Source: Streptacidiphilus sp. P02-A3a (GTDB lineage Bacteria > Actinomycetota > Actinomycetes > Streptomycetales > Streptomycetaceae). From it: a DNA stretch of 64,000 bases. The DNA is taken from positions 6,519,922 through 6,583,921 of the forward strand of contig NZ_CP048289.1 in NCBI RefSeq assembly GCF_014084105.1. Direction: 5' to 3'. Below, in pieces: positions 17,178 through 25,293 of the stretch (the stretch's first letter is position 1; the number at the start of each line of letters is the position of its first letter). A model generated the notes under the pieces. The model was given only the letters and a program-made list of their open reading frames with translations. It made no database searches and was not told where the DNA came from. The translations under genes were made by a program, and so were the position numbers.

Positions 17178-18617
17178 TCAGGACAGCGGCTGGGTGTGCC
17201 ACTTCTGGTTGCCGCCGCCGTTGCAGTCCCACAGCTGTAGCCTGGTCCCGTTGCCGGTCCCGGTGTTCGTCGCGTCCACGCACTTGTTGGCCAGGATGCT
17301 CACCAGGTCACCGGTCTGCGTGTTCAGCGTCCACACCTGGGCCGCGTCGCCGCTGCAGTTGGCCAGCTGGACGGTGGTGCCGTCGGCGGTGTTCGCCCCG
17401 GCCACGTCCATGCACAGGCCCAGCGAGTGGATCGTGCCCCGGTAGAGCGGCGCTCCGCTGATGTCGAAGGTCCACTGCTGCCAGACAGCCCGGCCGCAGT
17501 CCCACAGCTCCAGCGGCTCGCCGTCCTTGCCGCCCGGCGCCACGCCGTTGGTCACCGTGACGCACCGGTTCGAGGCCAGGCCGACGATCTCCACCGCCGG
17601 GTTGCTGGGCTGGGCCGGGGCGGTCGTCGCCGGTGCGCCGCCGCCCCCGCCGCCCCCGCCGCTTCCGTGGGTGGGCTGGGCCGGAGCGGGCGCGCCGCCC
17701 GAGCCGGCGGTCGGGGCGGCGCCCGCGGCCGGGGTCGGGTTCGGGTCGGCCGCGGCGGTGGTGGGCGCGGCCTGGGTCCGCGCCGCCGCCGGGGTGGGCG
17801 GCGGCGCGGGCGGCGGGGCCGCGGTCGTGGGGACGACCACCGGCGCGGACTGCTGTTCGAGCGCGGTGGTCTGGGTGGCGACGGTCGGCTGGTGCCCGAA
17901 CCAGAGCGCGACGAAGCCGATCACGAGGACCAGCCCGATGCTGAACAGGGTGGCCAGCCAGCGCGGCAGCACCCCGCCCTGGACGTACATGCCCTCCACC
18001 GTGAGCGGGGTCTGCCCGGAGCGCCGCACCGCCAGGCTGTACGGGCGCCGCTGCTTGCTGCCGAACCAGATGATCTGCCGGGGCTTCAGCCGTGCCCGGA
18101 CGAAGGCCGCGCGGCCGGGCTCGATCTGCACGTTGGCGGGGTGGATCTCGTAGGCGAGCTGGTCGCCGGTGTCGTTGCCGGTGAGGAAGGCGTTCAGCTC
18201 GGTGTTGCCCAGGTTGTCGATGGCCAGCCTGGGCCTGCCCCGGAAACGGCCCTTGACGGTGTGCGGGACCAGCTCGGCCCGCAGCTCGGTGAACGGCGTG
18301 ATGGTGACACTGCCCTCCGGGACGGTGGTCGCCTCGGGGTGCTCGGTGGGGATGATCTGCACCGCGTACGGGTTCGGCCCGGCGGTGGCGTCCGGGGTGC
18401 GCGGCGGCGCGAAGGTGAGCTCGACGGCCCCGGTGGTCCCCGGGTAGAGCCGCAGCACCGGCGGCTCCACGGTGGCGTACGGCGCGAGCTCGCCGACGAT
18501 CGAGAAGCGGTACTCGTCGACGACGTCGCTGGTGTTGCGCACGCGCAACCGCACGGTGGCGGTACTGCCCGCGTCGATGGTCAGGGACGCTGGTTCGAGG
18601 GAGGTCCAAAGGCTCAC
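17178..18617 (-). CDS. Membrane-anchored COG1470-like protein with ricin-B lectin domain
   Basis: A 479-residue protein. Residues 1 to about 215 are two Ig-like/NEW3-type beta domains (LEPASLTIDAGSTATVRLRV, then RPRLAIDNLGN), a widespread streptomycete family. A transmembrane helix (about 218-240) is followed by a long Pro/Ala/Thr/Gly linker (about 245-355). The C-terminus is a ricin-type beta-trefoil lectin with the repeated QxW signature (WQQWTF, AQVWTL, NQKWHT). The lectin is outside the membrane and should bind cell-wall or environmental glycans. The GTG start lacks a Shine-Dalgarno but has TACGGT 6 nt upstream. It faces the BBE oxidase gene convergently with a 19-bp gap. Confidence 0.82.
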   Translation of the reverse strand: MSLWTSLEPASLTIDAGSTATVRLRVRNTSDVVDEYRFSIVGELAPYATVEPPVLRLYPGTTGAVELTFAPPRTPDATAGPNPYAVQIIPTEHPEATTVPEGSVTITPFTELRAELVPHTVKGRFRGRPRLAIDNLGNTELNAFLTGNDTGDQLAYEIHPANVQIEPGRAAFVRARLKPRQIIWFGSKQRRPYSLAVRRSGQTPLTVEGMYVQGGVLPRWLATLFSIGLVLVIGFVALWFGHQPTVATQTTALEQQSAPVVVPTTAAPPPAPPPTPAAARTQAAPTTAAADPNPTPAAGAAPTAGSGGAPAPAQPTHGSGGGGGGGGAPATTAPAQPSNPAVEIVGLASNRCVTVTNGVAPGGKDGEPLELWDCGRAVWQQWTFDISGAPLYRGTIHSLGLCMDVAGANTADGTTVQLANCSGDAAQVWTLNTQTGDLVSILANKCVDATNTGTGNGTRLQLWDCNGGGNQKWHTQPLS

Positions 18618-18623
18618 CCGGCA

Positions 18624-18629
18624 ACCGTA
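18624..18629 (-). promoter_or_regulatory. Putative -10 of a leaderless promoter for the lectin gene
   Basis: Minus-strand TACGGT (TANNNT) lies 6 nt before the GTG at 18617, with no ribosome-binding site in between. This is the same hexamer and spacing as at the LysR gene. Confidence 0.5.
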
Positions 18630-18785
18630 GACCAGCGGTTGGCGTGTACGGGACCACCCTGCTGGTTCCAACTGCCCGGCACCGCCGCCGGTTGGCCGAG
18701 AACCGCTGTCCGAAATCAGCTCGGCCGGGGAGCGGCCTCCTCCTGGCGGAAGTCCGGCACGCGGGGGACCTGGTCGGGGCCGCGG

Positions 18786-19625
18786 TCAGCCGGTGGCGAG
18801 GGACTGGAGGCGGCTGTAGCTGCCGTTGAACGCGTCCTGGTCGCCGGGGAAGGTGCCGGAGTCGGCGTACTGCCAGATGGTCTGGTACGACCAGGCGTAC
18901 GGCATGGTGCCCGGGGAGCCGTTGTAGTCGGCGAGGGCCAGCGGGTTGGTGGAGGAGAAGTCACCCAGGTCGCCGGTGCACTCGCTCCACCAGCTGGTCG
19001 CGGTGTAGATGACCGGCCAGCGCCCGGTCAGCGACTCGTACTGGTCGCTGAAGGAGAGGATCCAGTCGACCATCGCGGACTGCGAGAGTCCGTAGCAGTC
19101 CGCGCCGTAGGGGTTCCATTCGAGGTCGAGCATCCCCGGCAGGGTCTTCCCGTCGCCGGACCACCCGCCGCCGTTGGCGACGAAGTAGTCGGCCTGGGCC
19201 GCGCCGCTGGAGGTGTCCGGGGTGGCGAAGTGGTACGCGCCGCGGATGATCCCGGCGTCGTAGGAGCCCTCGTACTGCTGGCTGAAGTACGGGTTGGTGT
19301 AGGTGGTGGACTCGGTCGCCTTCACGTAGGCGAACTGCGCGCCGTCCGCGGCGACGGCGGACCAGTTGACGTCGCCCTGGTAGCCGCTCACGTCCAGGCC
19401 GAGCACCCCGCTCACGTTCGGGCTGATCAGCAGCGGCGTGCCGGCCCGGTGGACCGGTACGTGCTTGGCGAACTGCGAACCGGCCCAGTCGAGTCGCGGA
19501 TGGGTGACCGGGTTGGCGGCGGCCTGCGCGGGGGTGGCCGCGGTGGCGCCGAGCAGTGCCAGAGCCAGAGCGGCGGCGACCGAGGCGGCACGACGTAAGC
19601 CATGTACATGACAATTCAGTATCAT
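18786..19625 (-). CDS. Secreted GH25 muramidase (lysozyme M1-like)
   Basis: A 279-residue secreted hydrolase. The signal peptide covers about residues 1-36 (RR then an Ala/Leu core, ending near AQA-AA). The GH25 domain begins with GLDVSGYQGDVNW, and YVKATEST, GAYHFATP and MLDLEWNP give the conserved acidic active-site positions of the Chalaropsis-type barrel. The enzyme cleaves MurNAc-GlcNAc bonds in peptidoglycan. GGAG lies about 8 nt before the ATG. It is the only wall hydrolase here apart from the GH3 enzyme and is transcribed as a single gene. Length is typical for a one-domain family member without an SH3 or LysM anchor. Confidence 0.9.
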   Translation of the reverse strand: MILNCHVHGLRRAASVAAALALALLGATAATPAQAAANPVTHPRLDWAGSQFAKHVPVHRAGTPLLISPNVSGVLGLDVSGYQGDVNWSAVAADGAQFAYVKATESTTYTNPYFSQQYEGSYDAGIIRGAYHFATPDTSSGAAQADYFVANGGGWSGDGKTLPGMLDLEWNPYGADCYGLSQSAMVDWILSFSDQYESLTGRWPVIYTATSWWSECTGDLGDFSSTNPLALADYNGSPGTMPYAWSYQTIWQYADSGTFPGDQDAFNGSYSRLQSLATG

Positions 19626-19770
19626 CGATGTCTCCGGGGCGTGAACGGGGCAGGAGTGGCACGCGGCGGAGTCCCGCCGGGTGCGAGCTAAAGGATGCGG
19701 CCACCGGCGCGACCGCACAAGAGGGCCCGGAGCGCCCGCCACCGCGAGCCGGCGCCCAGTGGTTGACTGA

Positions 19771-19818
19771 GTCTCCGTACCCCGTCGTCTCCGTAGCTCG
19801 TCGTCTCCGTACCCCGTC
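19771..19818. repeat. Three tandem 16-bp repeats upstream of an FAD oxidoreductase
   Basis: Three head-to-tail copies of GTCTCCGTACCCCGTC at 19771, 19787 and 19803; the middle copy differs at two bases. The array ends 36 nt before the GTG at 19855, so it lies in the promoter or 5' leader. It could be a repeated regulator site or a minisatellite. Confidence 0.8.
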
Positions 19819-19854
19819 GGCCGGGTCGGCCGCCCCACAGTCCCGGAGGTCCCC

Positions 19855-21339
19855 GTGCACCGTTCCCACCACCCGGGGGCCACCGACGCGGTCGTGGTCG
19901 GAACGGGCCCCAACGGCCTGGCCGCCGCGGTCACCCTGGCCCGGGCCGGACTGCGGGTCGAACTCTTCGAGGCCCGCGACACGATCGGCGGGGGCCTGCG
20001 CACCGAGGCCCTCTTCGACAGCGACGTCCACCACGACCTGTGCGCGGCGGTGCACCCGCTGGCCCCGGTCTCGCCGTTCTTCCGCGCGTTCGACCTCGCC
20101 GCGCGCGGCGTGGAACTGCTCAGCCCGCCGGTCAGCTACGGGCATCCGCTGCCGGACGGGCGGGTCGGCCTGGCCCACCGCGACCTCGACGCCACCTGTG
20201 CCTCGCTCGGCCGGGACGGCCCGCACTGGCGGCGGCTGATGCGCCCGCTGCTGGACCACAGCGACGCCGTCGTCCGGCTGATCATGCACGGCGGCCGCGC
20301 CCTGCCACGCGACCTGGCCACTCCGCTGCTGCTGGCCCGTGGCGCGCTCGCCCACGGAACGCCCCTGGCCACCCACCAGTTCGCCGAGGAGCCGGCCCGC
20401 GCGCTGCTGGCCGGCGTGGCCGCGCACGCGGTGGGCCCGCTGCCGAGCCTGCCCGGCGCCGCCGTGGCGCTGCTGCTCGGACACCTCGCGCACGGCCCCG
20501 GCTGGCCGGTGCCGCGCGGCGGAAGCGCCGCGATCGCCCAGGCCCTGGCTGCGGAGATCACCGCGCGGGGCGGCCGGTCGCACACCGGCTGCCGCGTCGA
20601 CGACCTGCGCGAACTCCCCCCGGCCCGGGTCGTGTTGCTGGACCTCGGCCCGAAGGAGTTCCTGCGGATCGGCGGGGCCCGGCTGCCCCCGCGCTATGCG
20701 CGCGCGCTCGGCCGCTACCGCTACGCACCGGCCGCCGCGAAGGTCGACTTCCTGGTGTCCGAGCCGATCCCGTGGCCGGACCAGGAGCTGCGGTCGGCGG
20801 CCACCGTGCACCTGGGGGGCACCCAGCGCGAGGTCCACCGCCAGGAGTCCGCCACCGCCCGGGGGGACGTCGGCGGCGCGCCGTTCGTCCTGGTCGTGGA
20901 CCCCGCCGTGGCCGACCCCGGCCGGGCCCGGCCGGGGCGACGCCCGGTGTGGGCCTACGCCCACGTACCCAACGGCGACGGGACCGACCCGGTGGAGCGG
21001 GTCACGGCCCGGATCGAGGAGTTCGCCCCCGGCTTCCGCGACACGGTCCTGGCCGCCCGGGGCATCAGCGCGCGGGCGTACGAGGCGTACAACCCCAACT
21101 ACGTCGGGGGCGACATCGGCGCGGGCGCCATGACGCTCCGGCAGTCGCTGCTGCGCCCCACGCCCCGGCTCGATCCGTACCCCACCCCGCTGCCCGGGGT
21201 CTACCTGTGCTCGGCGGCGACACCCCCCGGACCGGGGGTGCACGGCATGTCGGGCCACCTCGCCGCGCTCAGCGCGCTCCGCCGGGAGTTCGGCCTGAGG
21301 ACCGTGCCGGAGCTGGGGCCGGTACCGCCGCTCGGGTAG
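19855..21339 (+). CDS. FAD-dependent oxidoreductase of the phytoene-desaturase-like family
   Basis: A 494-residue flavoprotein. The Rossmann dinucleotide motif is GTGPNGLAAAVTLARAG with the acidic end at VELFEARDTIGGG. The C-terminal FAD segment is GVYLCSAATPPGPGVHGMSG. This NAD(P)/FAD-dependent group includes carotenoid desaturases and many uncharacterised actinobacterial oxidoreductases. It is slightly short for the group (usually 510-530 aa), with the loss in the variable central domain. GGAGG lies 5 nt before the GTG. Its last 71 bp overlap the end of the convergent MAB_1171c gene. No carotenoid gene is present, so the substrate is unassigned. Confidence 0.8.
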   Translation: MHRSHHPGATDAVVVGTGPNGLAAAVTLARAGLRVELFEARDTIGGGLRTEALFDSDVHHDLCAAVHPLAPVSPFFRAFDLAARGVELLSPPVSYGHPLPDGRVGLAHRDLDATCASLGRDGPHWRRLMRPLLDHSDAVVRLIMHGGRALPRDLATPLLLARGALAHGTPLATHQFAEEPARALLAGVAAHAVGPLPSLPGAAVALLLGHLAHGPGWPVPRGGSAAIAQALAAEITARGGRSHTGCRVDDLRELPPARVVLLDLGPKEFLRIGGARLPPRYARALGRYRYAPAAAKVDFLVSEPIPWPDQELRSAATVHLGGTQREVHRQESATARGDVGGAPFVLVVDPAVADPGRARPGRRPVWAYAHVPNGDGTDPVERVTARIEEFAPGFRDTVLAARGISARAYEAYNPNYVGGDIGAGAMTLRQSLLRPTPRLDPYPTPLPGVYLCSAATPPGPGVHGMSGHLAALSALRREFGLRTVPELGPVPPLG

Positions 21340-22399
21340 CAGGCGCGGCCGGGAGCGCCGGTCCTCGCAGCAGGGTCTCGGCCTCCAGCCGCAGGTCGGC
21401 GCTGCCCGGGCCGGAGCCCGGCGCCGGGGCGGGCCCGGCGGTGGCGCCGTCGGCGGCGGTGCGCAGCACGAGTTGGGCGTCGTGGATCTCGATGATCCGG
21501 CGGTAGAGCGCGAAGTGGGCGTAGAGCGGCGGCAGCCAGGCGCGCCAGCGCGACGGGGTGCGCAGCGCGATCTGCGGCAGCTGGCGGTGCAGCGTCTGCC
21601 ACAGCGGGCCCAGCGCCCGGTACCGGCGGTAGTCGGCGAGCCAGCCGCTCACGGCCCGGGTCACCGGGCTCCAGAGGCTGACCGTGGCGCCGAGGACCGC
21701 GACGCTGACGCAGGCCAGGCCGAGGACCGCGGAGACCGGGTCCTCCCCGCCCTGCTGGATGCCGCCGCGCAGCACGTCGACCACGTCGTCGGTCCCCCAG
21801 GCCGCCCAGGCCGTCCCCACCAGGACGCTGACCCGCAGCAGCGTCACCCCCCGCCGCAGCAGTCCGTCATCGAGTTCGCGGGCGCACCGGCGCAGTGCGG
21901 CGGCCAGCACCGCCAGGCAGCAGCAGGTGTACAGCATCACCGTGAGGTCGTACCCGGCGAGCAGCAGCCGGTGGGCGTCGCCGGTGGCGGTCTCGGCGCC
22001 GTGGAGTTCGCCGGTGCGCGCGCACAGGAACAGCAGCACCGCCACCGGGAGGACCAGTCGCCCGAGCGGTGGCCGGACCAGCGCGGCGACGGCTCGGGGC
22101 CATCCGCTCCGGGTGCGTCCGGCGGCCGGGACGTGGTCGGCGAGCAGCAGCAGCGAGCCGGCCGCGGTGAGCCGCAGCAGGTCGCCGATGAGCACCGGCG
22201 CGTTGGGGAACGGGCCGCGGCGGCCGATCAGCGCGATCGACTCCGGTGCGGCCACGACCATGGCCGCCGCCTGCGTCAGCGCGAACGTGGTGCCGTGCCG
22301 TACCGCCGGGATCACGCCGTCGTGCCTGACCAGGACGAGCCGGGAGAGGCCGAGCACGCCGACCATCAGCGCGGAGAGGTAGACGAGGGCGTCACTCAC
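21269..22399 (-). CDS. MAB_1171c-like multi-pass membrane protein
   Basis: A 376-residue protein with about seven hydrophobic segments in the first 240 residues, then a cytoplasmic domain. The latter has YRRYRALGPLWQTLHRQLP and YRRIIEIHDAQLVLR, the signature of the MAB_1171c family of putative transporters (DUF6545-like). The tail is Ala/Pro-rich. The GTG start overlaps the ImmA stop by 8 bp (GTGAGTGA), so it is translationally coupled as third gene of an XRE-ImmA-membrane operon. The function of the family is not established. Position behind a repressor/protease pair suggests either a membrane sensor feeding that pair or the effector it controls. Confidence 0.75.
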   Translation of the reverse strand: MSDALVYLSALMVGVLGLSRLVLVRHDGVIPAVRHGTTFALTQAAAMVVAAPESIALIGRRGPFPNAPVLIGDLLRLTAAGSLLLLADHVPAAGRTRSGWPRAVAALVRPPLGRLVLPVAVLLFLCARTGELHGAETATGDAHRLLLAGYDLTVMLYTCCCLAVLAAALRRCARELDDGLLRRGVTLLRVSVLVGTAWAAWGTDDVVDVLRGGIQQGGEDPVSAVLGLACVSVAVLGATVSLWSPVTRAVSGWLADYRRYRALGPLWQTLHRQLPQIALRTPSRWRAWLPPLYAHFALYRRIIEIHDAQLVLRTAADGATAGPAPAPGSGPGSADLRLEAETLLRGPALPAAPATRAAVPAPAPARSSGRTPGGAR

Positions 22400-22964
22400 G
22401 CCTTCGGCTCCCGCGTTCCCCGACTCCGACTCCGACTCCGACTCCGACTCCGAGCAGGGAGCGCAACGCGGGGTGCCGGGTGTCGCGGACGGACGGCAGC
22501 GCGGCGTCCTGGTCGACCCGGCACTGGATGAGCGTGGCCAGCAGCTCCGCCTCCCGCTCCTGCGGCTCGGAGTAGCCGCTCCGGCCGAGGACCCGGCTCA
22601 CCAGTTCCTGGGGCAGCCGCGGCAGCAGGGCCGCGAACGGGGCATCGCCCGGGGCGTCCTCGGCCGCCGGGCGGCGGTGGTGTTCGCAGAGCAGGTGGGC
22701 GATCTCGTGCAGCAGGATGTGCTGCTGGTGCATGGGCGAGGTGTCGGCCGCGTAGAGGATGTAGTCGACCTCGTCGGTGGCCGCGAGCAGCCCGCAGGGT
22801 CCGTTCGGGCGCGCCGGTATCGGGAGGACCGTGATCGGGCGCCCCCGGTCGGCCGCCAGCAGCTGGATGAACCGCTGGAGTTCGAAGGGCCGCGGCAGGG
22901 GCAGGGCACCGGCGGCATGTCGACAACGGGCGGTGAGCCGACGGTACTCCCTGTTCGCTCGCAC
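22392..22964 (-). CDS. ImmA/IrrE family zinc metallopeptidase
   Basis: A 190-residue protein with the zinc-peptidase motif HEIAH in LLHEIAHLLCEHH (about residues 85-98) and a later Glu (EREAELLATL) matching the third ligand. ImmA/IrrE proteases cleave XRE-type repressors (ImmR, DdrO) after a signal. The GTG at 22964 is preferred over one at 23039 because GGGAGG lies 8 nt before it. The C-terminus contains a (VG)n run encoded by a hexanucleotide repeat, so its length may vary between strains. It sits between the XRE gene (46-bp gap) and the membrane gene (8-bp overlap). Confidence 0.85.
   Translation of the reverse strand: MRANREYRRLTARCRHAAGALPLPRPFELQRFIQLLAADRGRPITVLPIPARPNGPCGLLAATDEVDYILYAADTSPMHQQHILLHEIAHLLCEHHRRPAAEDAPGDAPFAALLPRLPQELVSRVLGRSGYSEPQEREAELLATLIQCRVDQDAALPSVRDTRHPALRSLLGVGVGVGVGVGERGSRRRE
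22421..22452. repeat. CGACTC hexanucleotide microsatellite in the ImmA gene
   Basis: Five perfect CGACTC copies plus a partial sixth, encoding alternating Gly-Val near the ImmA C-terminus. Slippage would change protein length without breaking the frame. Confidence 0.85.
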
Positions 22965-23010
22965 GAACGCCACCTCCCGGCCGACCGATACCGAGTCCGA
23001 CAGCGACGGG

Positions 23011-23454
23011 TCACTCCGTGGAGTCCCGCGGAGTCCCACCGCGCTGCGCCTCGCGCCGCCCGATTATGTCGATCAGGTCGCTGACAGTGTCAAGGGCCTC
23101 CGGTGAGAGCGCGACCGCCCGCAGCGCCACACTCCGCACACCGGCGTCCCGCAGGGCCCCGAGCAGCTCCAACTGGTCGGCGATCTCGGCTGCTTGGCCG
23201 TCGTCGAAGAAGTAGGCCGCGGGCACCTGGAAGAAGGCGGCCAGCGCCTCCAGGTGACGCTTGGTGGGGTTATCCCGGCGTCCCGTGCGCAACTGCCACA
23301 GGTACGTCGTGGAGAAGCTCTCACCACTGGCGTCACGGCAGGCCCGGGCGACCTCCTCGTTGCTGAAGGGTTCCCGGTTGGCCCGGCGGACGACCTCGAA
23401 CAACCGGTCGATCTTCCGTGCCAGGGACGACACCTGCGGCTCCGCTTCCTGCAT
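23011..23454 (-). CDS. XRE-type helix-turn-helix repressor
   Basis: A 147-residue regulator with a Cro/C1-type DNA-binding domain in residues about 8-70 (NEEVARACRDASGESFSTTYLWQLRTGRRDNPTKRHLEALAAFF in parts) and a helical C-terminal part (LELLGALRDAGVRSVALRAVALS). This is the streptomycete group usually followed by an ImmA/IrrE gene. GGGGAGAGG lies just before the ATG. A 9-bp inverted repeat (23463-23489) overlaps the leader, which suits autorepression. The model, by analogy with ImmR/ImmA, is that the downstream protease removes this repressor on a signal. Confidence 0.85.
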   Translation of the reverse strand: MQEAEPQVSSLARKIDRLFEVVRRANREPFSNEEVARACRDASGESFSTTYLWQLRTGRRDNPTKRHLEALAAFFQVPAAYFFDDGQAAEIADQLELLGALRDAGVRSVALRAVALSPEALDTVSDLIDIIGRREAQRGGTPRDSTE

Positions 23455-23462
23455 GGCACCTC

Positions 23463-23489
23463 TCCCCGCAAGCCGTCACATTGCGGGGA
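23463..23489. promoter_or_regulatory. Operator candidate of the XRE gene
   Basis: TCCCCGCAA and TTGCGGGGA form a perfect 9-bp inverted repeat with a 9-nt spacer, 9 nt upstream of the XRE start codon and touching its ribosome-binding site. Two further TTGCAA-centred palindromes lie in the same spacer (23585-23596 and 23630-23637). Confidence 0.6.
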
Positions 23490-23759
23490 CACAGCGTACC
23501 TCAACCGCGCCGACCCGGAACGTCATTCCGCCAGGCCATAGTTGACGGACAGTCAGCTGCGGCCGGGACAGCGTTCACTCTCACTCATTGCAATGACTGG
23601 CCTCATTCCGTTGCGTTGAATTTCAAGCCGTTGCAACACTTTCTACGCTCTGACCTGTAGCTATACATCAGCAGCGCAATGAAGACGTTGCCATGAACTG
23701 GAAAGCAACGTAGCGTTTCTGTTGTCGGAAACAACGAGCAGCGAACCCCGGAGAGCATC
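23490..23759. promoter_or_regulatory. AT-richer divergent control region with TTGCAA palindromes
   Basis: The spacer between XRE and the DUF4097 gene is clearly lower in G+C than its surroundings and has no gene. It carries a perfect 12-bp palindrome TCATTGCAATGA (23585-23596) and GTTGCAAC (23630-23637), centres 43 bp apart (about four helical turns). GTTTC/GAAAC half-sites occur before the DUF4097 start. Layout suggests bidirectional promoters with repeated repressor sites. Confidence 0.55.
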
Positions 23760-24431
23760 ATGCAGAAGTTCCAGACCCCCGCCGCGATCCGCACCGTGCT
23801 GGACGTCGCCGCCGGGCGGATCCAGGTCATCGCCGCCGACCGGGCGGACACCACGGTCGAGGTCCGGCCCGCCGACCCGGCCAGGAGCCGCGACGTGAGG
23901 GCGGCCGAGCGGACCACGGTCGAGTTCACCGACGGTGTGCTGCGGATCCGCACCGCCGAGCCCGGGAACCAGTACTTCGGCCCCTCCGGCGCGCTGGAGG
24001 TCACCGTCCAACTGCCCGCCGGATCCCGGGTCGAGGCCAGGAGCGCCACCGCCGAGTTCCGCGGCGTCGGCCGCCTGGGCGACGTCCTGGTCGAGGGCGC
24101 CTACCGCCAGATCAAGATCGACGAGACCGCCGCGTTGCAACTGACCGCGGTCGACGGCAGCGTCGAGGTCGGCCGCCTGGGCGGCCCCGCCCGGATCACC
24201 ACCGCCCGCGGCGACATCCGGATCACCGAGGCCACCCACGGCACCGTCGTACTGAAGACCCAGAGCGGCGACGTGACCATCGGCGCCGCCCCCGGCACCT
24301 CCGCCTCCCTGGACGCCGGAACCGGCCACGGCCGGATCCACAACGCCCTGATGAACACCGAGGGCGCCAACCCCGCCCTGGCCATCCACGCCACCACCGG
24401 CCACGGCGACATCACCGCCCGCAGCCTGTGA
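23760..24431 (+). CDS. DUF4097 family beta-strand-repeat protein
   Basis: A 223-residue protein starting MQKFQTPAAIRTVLDVAAGRI, the usual beginning of actinobacterial DUF4097 (adhesin-like, beta-solenoid) proteins. Short repeated strands follow throughout (VEVRPAD, VTVQLPAGSRVEARSATAEFRG, ITTARGDIRITEA, LKTQSGDVTIG, ATTGHGDITARS). No signal peptide or membrane segment is visible, so it is probably cytoplasmic. In streptomycetes these genes often neighbour ABC-2 drug exporters, as here (the exporter begins 860 bp downstream). The molecular role of the family is not known. GGAGAG lies 4 nt before the ATG. Confidence 0.8.
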   Translation: MQKFQTPAAIRTVLDVAAGRIQVIAADRADTTVEVRPADPARSRDVRAAERTTVEFTDGVLRIRTAEPGNQYFGPSGALEVTVQLPAGSRVEARSATAEFRGVGRLGDVLVEGAYRQIKIDETAALQLTAVDGSVEVGRLGGPARITTARGDIRITEATHGTVVLKTQSGDVTIGAAPGTSASLDAGTGHGRIHNALMNTEGANPALAIHATTGHGDITARSL

Positions 24432-24539
24432 CCGGGCAGCCCCCGCCCTCGGCGAGGCGGGCACCCCCTAAACTCCGAGGCGTCCGTGCGATCCCGCTCC
24501 ATCCCCGGACTTCGAGGAGCCCGACCGGAGGAACCGAGC

Positions 24540-25079
24540 ATGAACACCGTGGCCTACGCGATCCGCCGGGTCGCCTCCGAGGAGTGGCGCGAGCTGCGCG
24601 AGCTGCGGCTGAACGCGCTGCGGGAGGCGCCGACCGCCTTCAGTACCCGCTACGCCGACGCGGCGGCCGAGGACGACTCCGTGTGGCGGCGGCGCGCCGC
24701 GCACGAGGCCGAGTCGCCGACCGCCGCGACCTTCGTCGCCACCACCGAGGACGGCCACTGGGTGGGCATGACCGGCGCCGGTCCGCTGGAGCTGCTCCCC
24801 GGCTACGCGCACGTGCACGGTGTCTACGTGGCGGCGGCCCATCGCGGCGGCCGGGCCGGGCTCGCGCGACGGCTGATGGCCGCCGGGATCGACTGGGCGC
24901 GCACCAGGACCGACGCCGCCTGGCTCACCCTGGGCGTGCACGAGGACAACGAGCACGCCCGGGGCTTCTACCGGCGGATCGGCTTCAGCGACACCGGCAA
25001 GGTCGTCCCCTACGCCCTGGACCCGGCGCAGCAGGTGCACATCATGGGGTACGACGCGTTCCGCTGGGGCCGGTCCTAG
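24540..25079 (+). CDS. GNAT family N-acetyltransferase
   Basis: A 179-residue acetyltransferase. The acetyl-CoA region is VHGVYVAAAHRGGRAGLARRLM (motif A, RGGRAG as the Q/RxxGxG/A loop), and motif B is LGVHEDNEHARGFYRRIGF. The N-terminus (REAPTAFSTRYADA) resembles the group acting on small amines or antibiotics. The ATG follows GAGGAACCGAGC. It is followed by a perfect 54-bp palindrome likely to terminate its transcript. The acceptor cannot be told from sequence; self-resistance together with the nearby exporter is possible. Confidence 0.85.
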   Translation: MNTVAYAIRRVASEEWRELRELRLNALREAPTAFSTRYADAAAEDDSVWRRRAAHEAESPTAATFVATTEDGHWVGMTGAGPLELLPGYAHVHGVYVAAAHRGGRAGLARRLMAAGIDWARTRTDAAWLTLGVHEDNEHARGFYRRIGFSDTGKVVPYALDPAQQVHIMGYDAFRWGRS

Positions 25080-25119
25080 GGCCCCAGCGGCCGGACCGGG
25101 CCCGCGGCGGGAAGCCGTT

Positions 25120-25173
25120 GTCCGGTGGAGGGTCGGCATCAACCGATCGGTTGATGCCGACCCTCCACCGGAC
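25120..25173. repeat. Perfect 54-bp palindrome (terminator and/or operator)
   Basis: Every base from 25120 to 25146 pairs with 25147 to 25173 with no spacer; the centre is TCAACCGATCGGTTGA. It lies 40 nt after the GNAT stop and 120 bp before the ABC ATPase start. A 27-bp stem with no mismatch and no loop is far beyond the local terminators (8-19 bp) and could extrude as a cruciform. It may act as terminator, as a large operator for the ABC/two-component operon, or both. Confidence 0.9.
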
Positions 25174-25293
25174 GCCCGCCGGGGTCTGGCCGGTCGGGCG
25201 ATCCGCCGCCCCCTCCGCCGATTCGATACTGGCGTGGCAGGTCGGCGAAGGGCGTCGGCCGCTAGCCGCGAACAGCGGGCGGGGAGTCGGGAA

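Noticed and set aside
19771..19818. Repeats considered as a CRISPR array
   Set aside because: Units are 16 bp and directly adjacent with no spacers, and no cas gene is present.
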